Below the pieces are notes generated by a model. That model made no database searches. It was not told the origin of the DNA and saw nothing but the letters and a program-made list of their open reading frames with translations. Of a stretch of DNA of 64,000 nucleotides, positions 13,988 to 26,001 are shown in pieces (the first letter of the stretch is position 1; the number at the start of each line of letters is the position of its first letter). The position numbers were made by a program, and so were the translations under genes. This stretch comes from Bemisia tabaci (Eukaryota > Arthropoda > Insecta > Hemiptera > Aleyrodidae), in assembly GCF_918797505.1 (NCBI RefSeq), contig NC_092793.1, positions 75,327,912 through 75,391,911 on the forward strand, in the 5' to 3' direction.

Positions 13988-14182
13988 AATGGAGAATTTG
14001 CACGCAAATTTTTTAATGCTGCATCTAAAAGTGCTTAAAGAGCTGATTTTGCAGTATTTTATGTAATTTTTCGGCAATGGGAAATGGTATAGATATAGAT
14101 TTAAAAGTGAGAAAATGCGCCACCCATTGACGTCATCTGGCGGCATTTTCCATTTAAACGCATGTATTTTAGCAGCGAATAA
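13988..14182 (+). repeat. Dispersed ~195-bp repeat, copy 1
   Basis: This segment recurs in the opposite orientation at 53351-53553. Shared landmarks are GAGAATTTGCACGCAAATTT, TTAAAGAGCTGATTT, AAGTGAGAAAATGC, GACGTCATCTGGCGGCATTT and TTTAAACGCATGTATTTTAG. Class unknown; no terminal repeats identified. Confidence 0.7.
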
Positions 14183-14764
14183 TCGTTCAACTTATATGAA
14201 CCGAGGGTATCCTCGTGTTCAGCTCACTTGGTAGCGTCTATTCAAACACGGAATTCATCAAATTTCAGACACCTGCAATACCTCCATTTCCTTTTTAATA
14301 CTATCACTCACTTGTGTAAAAACGTCGTGTACTGAAATTTAAAGAAATTAGCAAAAAAAAAAGGGAAGACAACAGCTAAATTTTCAGGTGATATTAGTAG
14401 AAGATTCCATATGGTCACATTTGGCAAGCCTGGCGTAGGATCGGGAAGATCGCGGCAGCGGAGGACGGGAGATCGCATGTTGCGTTGTTCCAATTAAAGC
14501 GTGGATGTAGCGAAACCCAGGGTTCGAATTTAATTGACAATTAAGTCACAGTAAATCAAACGAAATTAAAAAGGTGAGCGAGAACACGGCTACACGGGAC
14601 ACCGGTGCCCTCAACGCTGATTGTGCGTTGAGTTGAGCCGGCGACGCGCCAAACCACCACCGATGGACCATCGCCGATGCTGCCAGTTCGGAAAATCGCA
14701 TTCCCCCGAAGAAATGCCGATGATACCCGAAGCAGGATCAAACATAGGTTTCGTGTTGGCTGCA
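14183..14764. other. No gene recognised; contains a short dispersed repeat fragment
   Basis: CAGCTCACTTGGTAGCG near 14220 has a weak resemblance to a tRNA A-box. AATTCATCAAATTTCAGACA at 14252-14271 recurs inverted at 63928-63955. A GC-rich patch at 14570-14720 has no recognised protein. Confidence 0.4.
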
Positions 14765-15022
14765 GGCCGATTATTGAAATTGATTGACAAAGCTATAGAC
14801 AAAGAAGACAAAGGAGATATGGAGGGATCCTACTGGTGTAAGCGAGTGGTTGCAATGGACAAAGGATGTGGGTAATAGACTAACTAACGACAATCCATGA
14901 GAGACCCGACAGTTAGTCCATCATTTTCTCCCTTAGTCTATAGGAGCCACCTACTTCAACCAATAGGATCGCTTCATAATCCCTATGTCTTCTTTGTCTA
15001 TCGATTTCAATGATCAGCCCGC
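14765..15022. mobile_element. Foldback MITE, GGCGGGCTGATTATTGAA family, copy 1
   Basis: Inverted arms of about 90 bp: left GATTATTGAAATTGATTGAC then AAAGCTATAGACAAAGAAGACAAAGG; right is the complement, ending TTCAATGATCAGCCCGC. The centre contains ACTAACTAACGACAA and ACAGTTAGTCCATCATTTTC. Three further copies lie within the next 1.6 kb. Confidence 0.75.
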
Positions 15023-15212
15023 TGTCAAATTCAGTCTAACTGTACTTCCAATTGCTTACATTCCTCTTTCTTGTATTACATTTCAGCGGAAAAACCAAGC
15101 AACCCTTGCAGTGATTTTCCCTAGATTTTTAAGTGCTCACAAAAATTTCAAGTCAAAATACTCTTCAGTTTTTGTAAAATAAATAAAACACGAACAGAGA
15201 GTAGGCGATGTC

Positions 15213-15493
15213 GGCGGGCTGATTATTGAAGTTGATAGACAAAGCGATAGACAAAGATGACAAAGGGAAAATGGAGCGATGTTATCGGTGGGAGTGGATA
15301 GTTGTAATGGACAAAGGAAGCAAGTAATAGATTACCTGACGGCAACCTCCTACAGACCAAGATCGTTAGTCCATTATTTTCTTTTTTATTATTAGTCCAT
15401 AAGAACCCCCGTTTACACCGATAGGATCGCTCCATTTCCTTCTTGTCCTCTTTGTTTATAGCTTTGTCGATACATTTCAAAAATCAGCCCGCC
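15213..15493. mobile_element. Foldback MITE, GGCGGGCTGATTATTGAA family, copy 2
   Basis: The ends GGCGGGCTGATTATTGAAG and AAATCAGCCCGCC are complementary. GATGTC precedes (15207-15212) and GATGTA follows (15494-15499), a possible short target duplication. The internal organisation is the same as copy 1. Confidence 0.75.
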
Positions 15494-15764
15494 GATGTAG
15501 TTACACTGATTGGTTTCGGCCAATTACGTCCAAAAAGGAGTACATTACATGGACGGCATTGAACAAAATCAACCTGCGGTCTGTTGTGCTTACCCCCGGT
15601 TCACCATACTGGAGCTCAGTACCGACAACTGTGACTGTTGGTCGGTTGGAAATGTAATGCGGGTGTGATCCCTGTGAAACGTCCCGGACTTTATATTTTA
15701 TTTTATGTGTTCTTTTTATTATTTGCGGCCTTAGTCCCGATTTAAGTTGTTTCTCTACCTACGT

Positions 15765-15857
15765 CCTTTGTCCATTGCAACCACCCGCTTCCACCAATAA
15801 GGATCCCATCCATATCATTTTTGTCATCTTTGTCTATCAATTTCAATGATCAGCCCT
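15765..15857. mobile_element. Foldback MITE, GGCGGGCTGATTATTGAA family, partial copy 3
   Basis: Only the right arm is present, from CCTTTGTCCATTGCAACCAC to TTCAATGATCAGCCC. The left arm is absent. Confidence 0.65.
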
Positions 15858-15859
15858 CT

Positions 15860-16365
15860 GAACTGTTTGTGCGACCGAAGTTTTTCATTCCGTGTATGCA
15901 TGTACGAGTCCTTCATAGTCAAAGGAAGGACTAGTCGATGACCTTGCACGAAAAGCCCTACACAGAGCAGATTCCGGGTGAGGCCGCAACGCCGCAACCG
16001 CCCAAGTTCGGCAACCCGGGTCCGGAGGGCGACAGAGGCTGCGGGCGCGGAGATTTCCGAGGCGTCGCGACGCTGCGTCCCTTTGAGCTGTCCGGTGACG
16101 GCGGCGGCGGCGACGGTGCCGCGAAACCGACGACAACGACAACCAGGGTGCCTGGCCTCGGAGTCCTGTTAGCTTGAACTTGAGGATTCCTGCTAATTCC
16201 CGGAGCTTCCGTTTTGTTCATTGATGTCGCCTCAACTTGCTCGTCGTCTGCTTCATGCAGACGCTCGTTTCAAGTCCCGACGCACAGGGCCCCGAAAACG
16301 ACCTCATTTCGGACGCAAAGAAAGTATATTCTAGAAATCGCGCTGACAAACTAACTAAAGTGATC
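15860..16365. other. GC-rich island between foldback copies
   Basis: The 15940-16190 interval is strongly GC-rich, with CGGCGGCGGCGGCGAC near 16097. Frames stay open on both strands only because stops are rare. No recognised protein and no CAG/GT pair that supports an exon. Possible regulatory DNA. Confidence 0.35.
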
Positions 16366-16632
16366 AGCGGGCTGATTGTTGAAATTGGTAGACAAAGCTA
16401 TAGAGAAAGAGGACAAAAAGGATATATGAAGGGCGATTCTCTTGAAGTAAGCGTGTGTTTGCAATGGACAAAAGGATATAGGTAATAGATTAACTAACGG
16501 CAACCCACGGAAGACCCTACAGTTAGTCCATCATTTTCTCCCTTAGTCCATAGGAACCACTCATTTCAAGCAATAAGATTGCTCCATACTCCTTATGTCT
16601 TTTTTGTCTGTAGCTTTATCCATCAATTGCAA
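16366..16632. mobile_element. Foldback MITE, GGCGGGCTGATTATTGAA family, copy 4
   Basis: It begins AGCGGGCTGATTGTTGAAAT and contains the family centre (ATTAACTAACGGCAACCCA, ACAGTTAGTCCATCATTTTC). The right arm fades near ATCAATTGCAA, so the terminal GATCAGCCCGC is missing. Confidence 0.7.
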
Positions 16633-16676
16633 TTTTTTGTCCTATGACCAGGTTTCTTTGATTTTATTTTAAAGGA

Positions 16677-16912
16677 CCACGTTAGGCAAAAAGGAACGAG
16701 GCCACATCAGCTGTTATCAAAAGCTGGGCAACTTAATTTCTTACAAAAGAACGTTTGTAAGGATACCTTTGAGACTTTTAAGGAACTCGCTTCGTAACGT
16801 GTGGAAAATTAACTAAAATTTGTACAAAAACCCGCACAACCGTTTTCGTGTAAGAAATTAAATTGTCCAATTAAATTTCGCAATAGCTGATGTTTGGGCT
16901 ATTAAGGTCTGT
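16677..16912. mobile_element. Inverted-repeat element, AAAAGGAACC family, copy 1
   Basis: The left part AAAAAGGAACGAGGCCACAT then CAGCTGTTATC is matched by the right part CAATAGCTGATGTTTGGGCT. The interior includes CAAAAGAACGTTTGTAAGGA and ACCCGCACAACCGTTTTCGT. A related copy is at 61823-62073. Confidence 0.6.
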
Positions 16913-19760
16913 TATATATTCTTTCACTGTGAGTCCCCAGAGCTGATTTTTGTCCGATTAGAAATATGAAAACTGCCTACCGTGAGACGGGCTCGCTTAT
17001 CAAGAGCTGATTACCAACTGCTCTAACACCTCCTGAACGGGGTGAAGTTCGAGATGCTTTCCGCGAAGAATGATCCGACCCATAATTGCCGACAGATCTC
17101 GCCAGTTACCATAATTTGTTTTGTTGACAACTATTTCCGCCTGATGATATCTGCTGAAGACTACTTTAGTCCACGTTTTACCACTCGGATTAAATTCTAA
17201 GGATGCAGTTTAACCGCATCATTTTGAAATGCACTAGCATTCTTTCTCTGCGATCGCAATATAAGCCTCCCCAAGTTTCCTTTCCTCTGATTTAGAAATT
17301 CTGTTGGAGTTAGTTTGAAATATTCAATTCTTTCCGTATTTTAACCATAAAAACGTAAACCAACAAAGATATTTCATAAAATTTTGCAAACTTTTATTTT
17401 CTAACTTATATATCTTCTAAAAATGCTCACGCAAGTGCGTATGGTTTTTTTTTTTTTTTTTTTTCGGTCTGCCAATATTCTTTTAAAACACACGTCTGCG
17501 ATGATACATTTATAGCATGTATCGACTCCAAGAACTTCATGTATTTAATATAAACCCAACAATATTCTCACGAATGTTTTAACAAAACCTTGCTCAGGAT
17601 CCAGGCGGAATTATTTACCGTTAAATTGATAATTAATTCGGAACTTACCCTGAAACCTCCCGTGGACGAATCAAAGGAAAAAGGGATAGCGCTGGCATTA
17701 CATATTGTGTCAGAAATGCCAGGACCCCTATTCAAAGATTCCTTTAAGGAATAAAGGGAAAAATTAATTATTGACCTAATCTCACCGCGGGGAGCTCTGT
17801 CCCACACATGGTTGGGCCGTACTCACACCAGCGTCAAGATGTGCGTTTGCGTGTCAACAATAGCCTTTTAGCCGGGCGGATGATGTAAATGATGTTAAAT
17901 TCTTGCTGGGCTCTCTTAGACGGGTCCCGTTTAAGGAAGGTCAATTCTTCCCTCTATTATTCGAAAGCCCTCTTACCGATCAGCTCGAGTCTGATCCTTA
18001 CAGGTGAGACGTGGAATATTAATGCGTTTTCCCACCGACGAACCCTATCGTATAAATCATATCACTTTCTTTTTCTCTTCTCCACTTCTCCATTTTTATA
18101 CAAGCTTACCTCTCTGAGCCTATTTTTGATTACAAATCGTGTTGGGCTGAGGAATGATTTTCTAATTTTCTTGTGAAGGCGTGAAAATGCAGAGCGGTGT
18201 ATTTTGCGTATCATGCACGCATGTGGTTAAACGGCCAAAGATTTTTGTAGTTGAGATGTTTAGGTAGGTAGGTATTTTTCATTTTTTAGATGATAGATTT
18301 ACGGAAGTATAGAGAAAATCATTAAAAATATGGCTGTGACACATAAACAACGAAAAAAATTGAATATTCAATATATAATATTAAAATGTGTATTATAAGA
18401 AACAGAAGATAAAAACTGAATGGAAAAAAAAAAAAAATTGAAACTTGGATTTGCCATGAAAATAAAGAATCATAGCTTAAAATATATATTGATTTTTTTC
18501 ATTCGTTTCAATAGTACTTTAGATTACAAAGGACGACAAATCCTTTCAGCATAATGTAGGATTCAAGTGAAAAATGAAGGAATTAAAAATACATTTTTCC
18601 GTCATTTTTATCATAATTTTTATTAAAAACAACAGTTTTTTTTTTCATAAATAACATCGTCGTGCAAGTGATCAACATCCCGGCCAGTGATTACTTTTGA
18701 TGTCAGTACTGTCTTCATTCATATGCATCAAAAGACGCGACTGTCACAACTAGTTTCCTTTCTGAATGCAGTACTGTTTTCTATGAACTGCACTTAGCGA
18801 TTGCTGGAATAGCATGAAAAAGAAGAGTTACCTCCATAATCTCCTGAGCGAGGAAAGCTTTTCAGCCGCGTGGCGTGCAATATCGGTAATCGCTGAAGCG
18901 TCACACCCCCAGATAGTAGGAGGGACGCCAATCGAACTTATTCCCATTTAATCCACCTTTGGAATCATTTGCGTCCTTGCCACACCTCCGAAACCACTCC
19001 ATGGAATTTCCGTAAGTCTCTATTATAGGCATATATTTTTGCAACGTCAAACTCCAGTGTCGACAACATCGGATGATCCATGAAATTAGAAAATATTATA
19101 ATTTCATTGCGGTAGGGTGCTAGGAGTCAGCTCTTCCCAGATGCAGTACGGAGACGTGGAAGAATGCTAGCGCAAAACCAAATCGTAGCATCGCAGTTCA
19201 TTCACACGGAATTTCCAGCGCGTTGCCCAAGTTTTCTCTCTTTATTAACCCAGTTTTGAAAGAAACAAAAAAAAAATTTAAAAAAAAAAATAAAATAAAT
19301 AAAAAATTAAAAAAAACTTGTTTTCATGACGAGGTACCACTCGAGGAGCTACTGGCACTGAGCTGCAGATTCCTGGCAAACTATTTTTACTCACCAAGTA
19401 TCTTGTTGTAGTAGGTGTAGATATCAAAGAGAGCTTTCGAGTATTACACCTAGAAAATATTTCTTGTTGGATCAACAGGAATTCCTGTTAAATATTTCGC
19501 AGCAGGGTTTTCTCGTTGAAACAACATTGACCTCTCGTCTAGCGTCTCGTAAAGATATTTTGTTCTTTTCCCCCTTCTCGCCAAAAAAAAAAAATACTTA
19601 CAGACTTTTTGAGCCGAAAAGTACTCTTGAGTCATATTTTCGGCGAGATGCCGTTGTTAGTGTTGGGGGAGGGTTTTTGGGGCCACGCAATTTCTGGAGG
19701 TAAATATCGTTACAGAGAGGAATGAAGACAAAAAAACGGTAAAGTTCTCCTGTGCAATAA
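16913..19760. other. No gene recognised; AT-rich intronic DNA
   Basis: Includes a T20 run (17445-17464), AT-rich DNA at 18240-18660 with A and T tracts, and an A-rich patch near 19268-19316. No open frame here resembles a protein family. Confidence 0.45.
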
Positions 19761-20190
19761 TGCCGTACTACGAAAAACGCAGTATAAACCTTCAGACGTT
19801 GCCAAATTTCCTTTGAAAAATCTCGCATTTTTTTTTTTTTTTTTTAGAAAAATGTCTTCCAATTTATAAAAGGATTATGTCGGTTGGTCTATCTACAGTG
19901 TCTGGAAATTTCAAGGCAAAATAATCATGACCTCCTTCAAAAATAAATATTTTCTGAGAGAAAAGTTGGTGACATTCTCACCTCCAGTGGCGAGGCGTGA
20001 ATGATCGATGATCCGATACTTCCCTATTTGATGCTGCGGTAAAGAATCGATTATTAAGGTGTTCGTTCCGAACACCCTGAATCGATCCTTTCCATAGGTT
20101 TAAATGGCAGATCAATCGATATATCGCAAAGCACGTCCACGCCACTACTCACCTCATTTGCTCGTACGGCGTTTTTCCTTAGCACGGCAG
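19761..20190. mobile_element. Foldback MITE, GCCGTGCTAAGG-terminal family, copy 4, interrupted
   Basis: The left arm is TGCCGTACTACGAAAAACGC ... CAGACGTTGCCAAATTTCC. The right arm is CTCGTACGGCGTTTTTCCTT then AGCACGGCAG. The right arm is split by a hAT MITE (19985-20147). Removing that insertion and one duplicated 8-mer restores a normal element of about 260 bp. Confidence 0.78.
19985..20147. mobile_element. hAT-type foldback MITE, copy 2, nested
   Basis: It begins CAGTGGCGAGGCGTGAATGA and ends ACGTCCACGCCACTA, with perfect 8-bp flanks CTCACCTC (19977-19984 and 20148-20155). It is inserted in the right arm of another foldback element (19761-20190). Confidence 0.92.
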
Positions 20191-22244
20191 AATACAAGCG
20201 GGAGCCCGGATGATAAATTTCCCCAAAACTTGAAAAACTGAAAGTAAGAATAGTGGAAGTCTAAAATAGCTGCCACGGAAAAATTTAACTGGTCAAGGAG
20301 TCGGAATCGGAATGCCCGATCGCGAAGAATCGAGCGGCTAGCCGGAGGCCCTGATTCACACCGCGGATCCGCTGGCAAGCGCCGCGGAGCCCGGGCAATA
20401 AAAACGCCAAATAAGGAAAGCGCGTGAAAGATAAATCCGGCGAAAAGAATGAGCCCCTCGGATCGGCGCGGCGGCCACGGAGAAGTCAATATCAATTAAT
20501 TAGCATTGAACGGGCGTCGGGCCGAGTTTTCGGAATGCGCGGTGCTCGAGAGCCGATTGATCGACTTGGCACGCGCGAGTCGCGGGAAACGTCCGGCGAG
20601 CGGGGAAGAGGAAAAAGGGCAAGAAGAGGGAAAGAGTGCGGACGGCTAATAAAGCACGTGTTAATAATTTAATTTTCAAGAAAACGGTATAAATGTTGAA
20701 AGGTTAGCGACACCCCGGAGCGGTCTCGTCCAGATATACATCTGAACTAGAATTGGGTCCTGCAGAAACGCAAACAGTCGTAGTCGGACTGCATTCGCCT
20801 ACCCAACGTCTCACGTGAACCTCCGGTCCGCAAGAGAACACTCCGATCAAGGCCGGGTAGAAGTGTAGATAGGCGATGGTTCCTCGGTTGTGCTGTACTC
20901 GCTCGCTAGGCTAGTTAACTTTTTCTTTATCTATCAGGTAAATGTCACGACACAAACACGAAGAACCTGCGATGTTGCTAAATTTTTCCCGCTCTAAACC
21001 ATACGTATACTTTTGATCGGATCATGTCTGCATTGTGTTTTTTTAAAAGAGCTTAAGTATCCATTTGGCGAATGTACCTGAATTAAATTCACTCGTGTGG
21101 AGACTAATTTTAGGGTTATTTCATGTGGAAAAACCTCTGAACAGTCGACAATTTTGAAGAGCCCTGAAAGTTGCCATGAGCGTTGAATCGGGGTTCTCAG
21201 TTCCGCATTCTTAAAGATGAACGTGCTTATGCTAGATGGAGCTTGTACAAGCGGAAAGATGGGGAGTGCTCGTTAGTTAAGGGCCATACGAATGAATGGG
21301 ACCTTAAAAGCGCCAGTGACGTCAGGGGTAACGGCCGAAACCGGGCAGGACGGGGAGATCGGTGGCAGGACTCTTTGACTCATGAACGCCGTCCACAAGG
21401 CTCTTGTCACAAGTCCATGGCTCACGAGTTAGCGCTCAGTTCCTTTTGATTTAATGTAAAATCCCGATTTTCCATATTCTCAAAAGGAATTATATCCACC
21501 TCTACATTGTTTCTTAGGCAGCTTGCACGAGCACACCCCATCTTTCCACTTCCACGTAGTTACTTTCAGCATAAATACGTCCAGATAAGTCCCATTTGCA
21601 AACTCTTTTTAAGTAAAACTTTTAAAATAAAAAAAGTCTTATTTTGATCTTACGGACACGCCCCTGCGTGCAGTCTAGTGGTTAAATCTCCGGGCATCAA
21701 TTTTGGGTTAATTTCTTCGGAAAAAATTTGTTTCCGTTTGTTTTCGTCAACCCTTGATCAAAGTTTGAAGCAGACCCACTGGCAACGTTGCCGTAGAGAC
21801 AAGAGCTTGGCGTAGGTATAATTAATGGAGCCGCTTGTAATTTATTACGTCTTAAATGTATTTCAATTAAAAGATTGCGCGCGCGCCTCCGGTACGAGGC
21901 GCGACACTTGGGAAGAAATTCAGATCTATTCTTCCCGGCTGCGTGGAAACGGGCGAGATCGTGGAGATGCGAGTGGTCCGTACCGTTTCGTTCTTGGCGC
22001 CCGGATTTCGGAATTTCGCTCGGTTCGCCGCGACGTGCGAGGCGCTCTGCTCCGAGCGCGACTAATCGCCTCGGATCATCGAAAGTGCGGAGGGCGGGCA
22101 AAAGTTGTTCCAATAAATTGAAAATTATCGCCGCATGTGCATCGGACCCGGAGAAGTCTCGTCCGAGAGTTCATCCAAAGCGCCTGAGCTCCACGAAGGC
22201 TTCCAGTAACGTCGCGCCATCCGATGGACCTGCCCCAATGAGGG
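20191..22244. other. No gene recognised; two GC-rich islands
   Basis: GC-rich stretches at 20250-20660 and 21860-22240 are separated by mixed DNA. Overlapping frames on both strands (21697-22255) look like compositional artefacts: Arg/Ala-rich, with no domain. TTAATTAG at 20497-20504 is a homeodomain-type core. Candidate intronic regulatory DNA. Confidence 0.35.
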
Positions 22245-22252
22245 TCATAGAC

Positions 22253-22635
22253 TAGAGTACCTGTATAGGGAGAGTACCGACAGATCTGAAACTCCGAAAG
22301 TCCATCAGGCCTTCACCGATGCCTCCGCGCATAAAGTTAGGGCCCAAAAGGGCAGCCAACCTATGAATTTCAATTATCCAGAGCGATTTACTGATACTAT
22401 TGTTACGAACCGTCCTTTATTAAGCACGTGTTTGACTCAGTTTTTGCATAAATTTACTCAATTTCGCGGAAGAACGCTCATTTCTGTACATTCTTGGCCA
22501 TCTTGGTTAGAATTGGAATCTGCAGACTGGCAGTGAAATTTTGTGCGTTAGAAGTGTTAGAAGGGTGGCTGCACTTTTGGGCCCTAAGCCCTCCATGAAC
22601 CGATCTGTCGGTACTCTCCTTATACAGGTACTCTA
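22253..22635. mobile_element. TAGAGT-terminated element, 8-bp target duplication, inserted in a mariner-type MITE
   Basis: The inverted ends TAGAGTACCTGTATAGGGAG continue to about 34 bp with one mismatch. An inner match, TTAGGGCCCAAAAGGGCAGC on the left, is found inverted on the right. Perfect 8-bp flanks TCATAGAC lie at 22245-22252 and 22636-22643. The right flank overlaps the TAGAC start of the next element, so this insertion cut into that element's tip. Confidence 0.9.
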
Positions 22636-22640
22636 TCATA

Positions 22641-22914
22641 GACCGTATTCGATAATGGTTCGATGCATCGTTTGGTTCAAAACAATAGAACATAACCTCA
22701 ACCCAAACTATTAGGATTTAAGTTGGAAAAGCTGAAAATGAGAAAATTTCTAACAATTTCACTTTGCATTGGCATTTGGTTTTCAAAAAAATAAAATATC
22801 AGTTACAAAAGACCCGTTCCCTCCGATTTCTAAATTGACTTTTGAGGCTATGTTTATGTTTTGAATCAATCGATATCGATACAATCTCACCTGTTTGATG
22901 TATCGAATACGATC
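22641..22914. mobile_element. TA-flanked mariner-type MITE, copy 2
   Basis: The ends GACCGTATTCGATAATGG and TATCGAATACGATC are bounded by TA (22639-22640 and 22915-22916). It shares most of its interior with 6781-7052. The neighbouring 22253-22635 element landed 3 bp inside its left end. Confidence 0.8.
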
Positions 22915-22916
22915 TA

Positions 22917-24693
22917 TTGCCTATCCCCTCGAGGGTCGATATTTCTAAGGGTCATGATTGAGGAAAATAGCTTATACCACCAAAAAAAATGTATTATAAC
23001 TTTTAAGCGCCTCACCCTGTAAAGTTTCAACCAAATACTGGATAGGCGGAAAAGTTTTACCGCTGTTTTTGCCTCAGCTCGCAGGGGTTTTTCCGAATAA
23101 TCGCGAGCAGTGATAGCTTTTGTCTACTTTTTTGCAATCTAAATGTGTAACTAAGTAAAAGCGCATGGTTGAAGCTACCTTTGTCATAAATATGCAGTCT
23201 TATAAGGAAACATTTTAAAATCGTAGCGATGAACTTGTGTTTCATAACTCTATAATAGAAAATCATAAGTGTATAATGAGTAACGCATAACGCCGGAGGC
23301 GCGAGGGGCCGATAAGGGGTTGGACTGCGAAGGGGTAGGCTTAGGAGGCGTGCCCCCTAGTTTTCTGATGACGTCCACGGAACCACGGATGTCCACTCAT
23401 TTATAGATAGCTCATTAATGATAGATAGCTATATAGATAGCTTATAGATAGATTTATTGATCAATTTAAATAGCTTTCCGGTAGCGTGTTTTGCCGATCG
23501 GTTATTGGCTTATCAGCCGAAAGAGGACACATAAGAGATCAAAATTCTGGGGGCAATTTCACACGTTTGAAAATATTTCATGGAATGATGCTTTACTTGT
23601 TTAAATCAACCACTAATATTTCGTCCTCGTACCCTGTTTGACCAGCAACGAACGCATTTCTCCTGAGTATTTGTGGTTTACTTTTCTATCCTTGCGTTTA
23701 AGTCTCCAGCAAATCAATGTTTTAATCGTCATAAATGACCTTGATTGTTGGGCATTGGCATTCGCACTGCTGAGATGGGGATTTATCTATGAAGAATGCT
23801 CGGAAATGATTCAAAAATCGACCCATAGCAGTGACGCAATGGTGCCAGATCATAAATTTGTCAACGCCTCGGTCTCACTTTCATCCTGTTTTTAACGTCG
23901 GAAAAAAGCGACGAATATAGTCATAATATTCAAGGGTCATAAAAAAGTTTGAAAAAAAAACAGGTTTTTAATGTATATTGTGTCCTAATTCTCATGCAAA
24001 ATTATTGAATTTTTTCCTTCCGAAATTTTCCTGGAACTAATGTTTTTTTGTCTTCAACGGATAACTTTTTGATAATTTTACTTTTTATCGAAACTGTTTG
24101 GCAAGAGTGGCGGGGATTAAAAAATGAGCCAGGGGTGATGGAGGCGGAGGCGAGCATATAAACGTGCTCGCCGTGAAGGAGTTTGGAAAATTTACGCGCG
24201 GTTCATCAATCATCGGGTCCCGGGTGACTGATGAACAATTGGTAACCGAGAGACGGGCCCGAGCCGGGCCCAACACAATACTCCCGTCTGGCTTTTTTTA
24301 ATTGTTCTCCAAAACACCTCTTGTTTGCTGTTTATCTTCCTCATAAATGGACTCCAAATCGGAATCACCGGTAAGGACAATCAACTTTTTGATAGCGCAA
24401 TTGACACATCGCCCGAAATTTGGAGAATACCTCAACTCCTCCCGCCGATTCCCGAATCCGCTCTCCAAAAGAAAGGAAGAGAAACGAGGAGTATTTTAAG
24501 CGCTCAGTCGATAGGGAGCACTTCTTGATTTCAGTGTGCCTTTAAAAGACGTTTCTTTTTCTGCGGTATTTAATTCTGCAATCTTATGCAATTCTACACT
24601 TCCAAAACTTGATTGGTTTCACTCGAATTTCGAAGGAACTGTCTTTTCATGATGCTACCTTTTGCGATCTCCTTAAACTATTTGTAATGTAGA
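22917..24693. other. No gene recognised; short GATA-type repeat
   Basis: An irregular TAGATAGC/GATAGAT-rich stretch lies at 23400-23455. The rest is unique AT-rich DNA with weak frames that resemble no known family. Confidence 0.4.
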
Positions 24694-24962
24694 CTATATG
24701 GATTGCATTTCGCAAAAAGGAACTAGGAGAATCGCCGTGTCGCTAAGATTGTGGCACTTCACCCTTCCCATAAGACTACTGTAATCGTGCAAAAATATGA
24801 CTTTTACATGGACATTTTTGTCTTAAATTTACAGGTTTTAGCGTGTAAAATAGACAATTTTTATAGATGATCAGGTTTTTCTTTCCAAGCCAAAAGAAGT
24901 TATATAATCTTAGCAACATTGCAATGCTCTTGGTTCCTTTCTGTAAAATGCAATCCATATAG
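24694..24962. mobile_element. Foldback element with CTATATGGATTGCATTT termini
   Basis: The left end CTATATGGATTGCATTTCGC then AAAAAGGAACTAGGAG, and the right end (complement of CTATATGGATTGCATTTTAC then AGAAAGGAACCAAGAG), are about 40-bp inverted repeats. No coding capacity. The AAAGGAACC core recalls the 16.7 and 61.8 kb elements. Confidence 0.7.
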
Positions 24963-26001
24963 GATCTCTCCGAGGAAAGGAAATGACTAAGACGGATACA
25001 CGAGTATACGAGTGTATTTACGGTCCTGGATGTAAAGAGGATACTCAGAATCACCGAGGAAAAATAACGCAATTTCGAAGCGTTACCGAGCGCTGTGCGG
25101 TGAGGTAGGTAAATTGAAATTTTGACGAGTAACTGCAATGAAAGAACACTGAATTATGGGAGGACGAACCATGGCACGGTGGACGCTGATGGCATGCAAA
25201 TGAGTGGCTTTGGCTAGTCAGTCACTCGGTCGATCAGTTAAACAGTTGGACCACGGCTCTGCCGCTGCGACCCAGTGCAAGACAGCCAAGAACCCTGCAA
25301 AACTCGGGATTCGAAGGTAGCCTTGCCGTTTGTGCGGATCGTACCCTTAACGTTGAGTTTTTTCCTGCCGGGAAATTACGAATTTACTGCCGTAAATGGC
25401 AACACGGGAGAGTGAAGACGCGATCCCGGCATGAACACGACAAGTGAAGGCCTAACACAAACTGCTGTTGCCGTTTGATGGGTAATGTCGTCATATTTTT
25501 CACCTCACAGCCTTGATTTCATGGTAAATTGAATGAATCCAAGAAGAAAGATCCGAGTGGTATTTTAAAAAATTGAGTCGTTGAGGTATTCAGCCTGGCA
25601 AGTCAGCCTAGCACCTGACTTACAATGCTTTGCAAGGAACAGTGCAAAAAAAGGTACTATACGTTGTGTTTTCATTGATAACAATTTTCATGCCGCAGAA
25701 AAACATGTTTTCGGAGGACTAATTTCATCACTCTTGGTGCTCTGGGGGTGTTCCCGAAACAAGGGTCACCAGAAAAAATTTGCAGAGAGGGGGGCGAAAC
25801 ATTCATTTACTCTTTGTTATGGTATTGAAGGGCTGAATGCAATCACAAATTTTCCGGGGGGGGGGGGGGGGGCTCCACTGCACCTCCATGAGAACGCCCG
25901 TGAAGCCCAAAATCACTCTTCCACCATGTTAATTAGATATTTTACGCCCATACCTGAGATATCAACGGTGAAACTACAGAAATGCGTACCTCAGTGAGTG
26001 A
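24963..26001. other. No gene recognised; octamer site and G17 run
   Basis: ATGCAAAT, a perfect POU octamer, is at 25194-25201. A run of 17 G is at 25856-25872. The 138-codon plus-strand frame at 25581 spans low-complexity DNA and resembles nothing known. Confidence 0.4.

Noticed and set aside
14765..16632. CRISPR-like or satellite array suggested by repeated TTGACAAAGCTATAG words
   Set aside because: The repeats are inverted arms of separate foldback elements with irregular spacing, in a eukaryotic genome.
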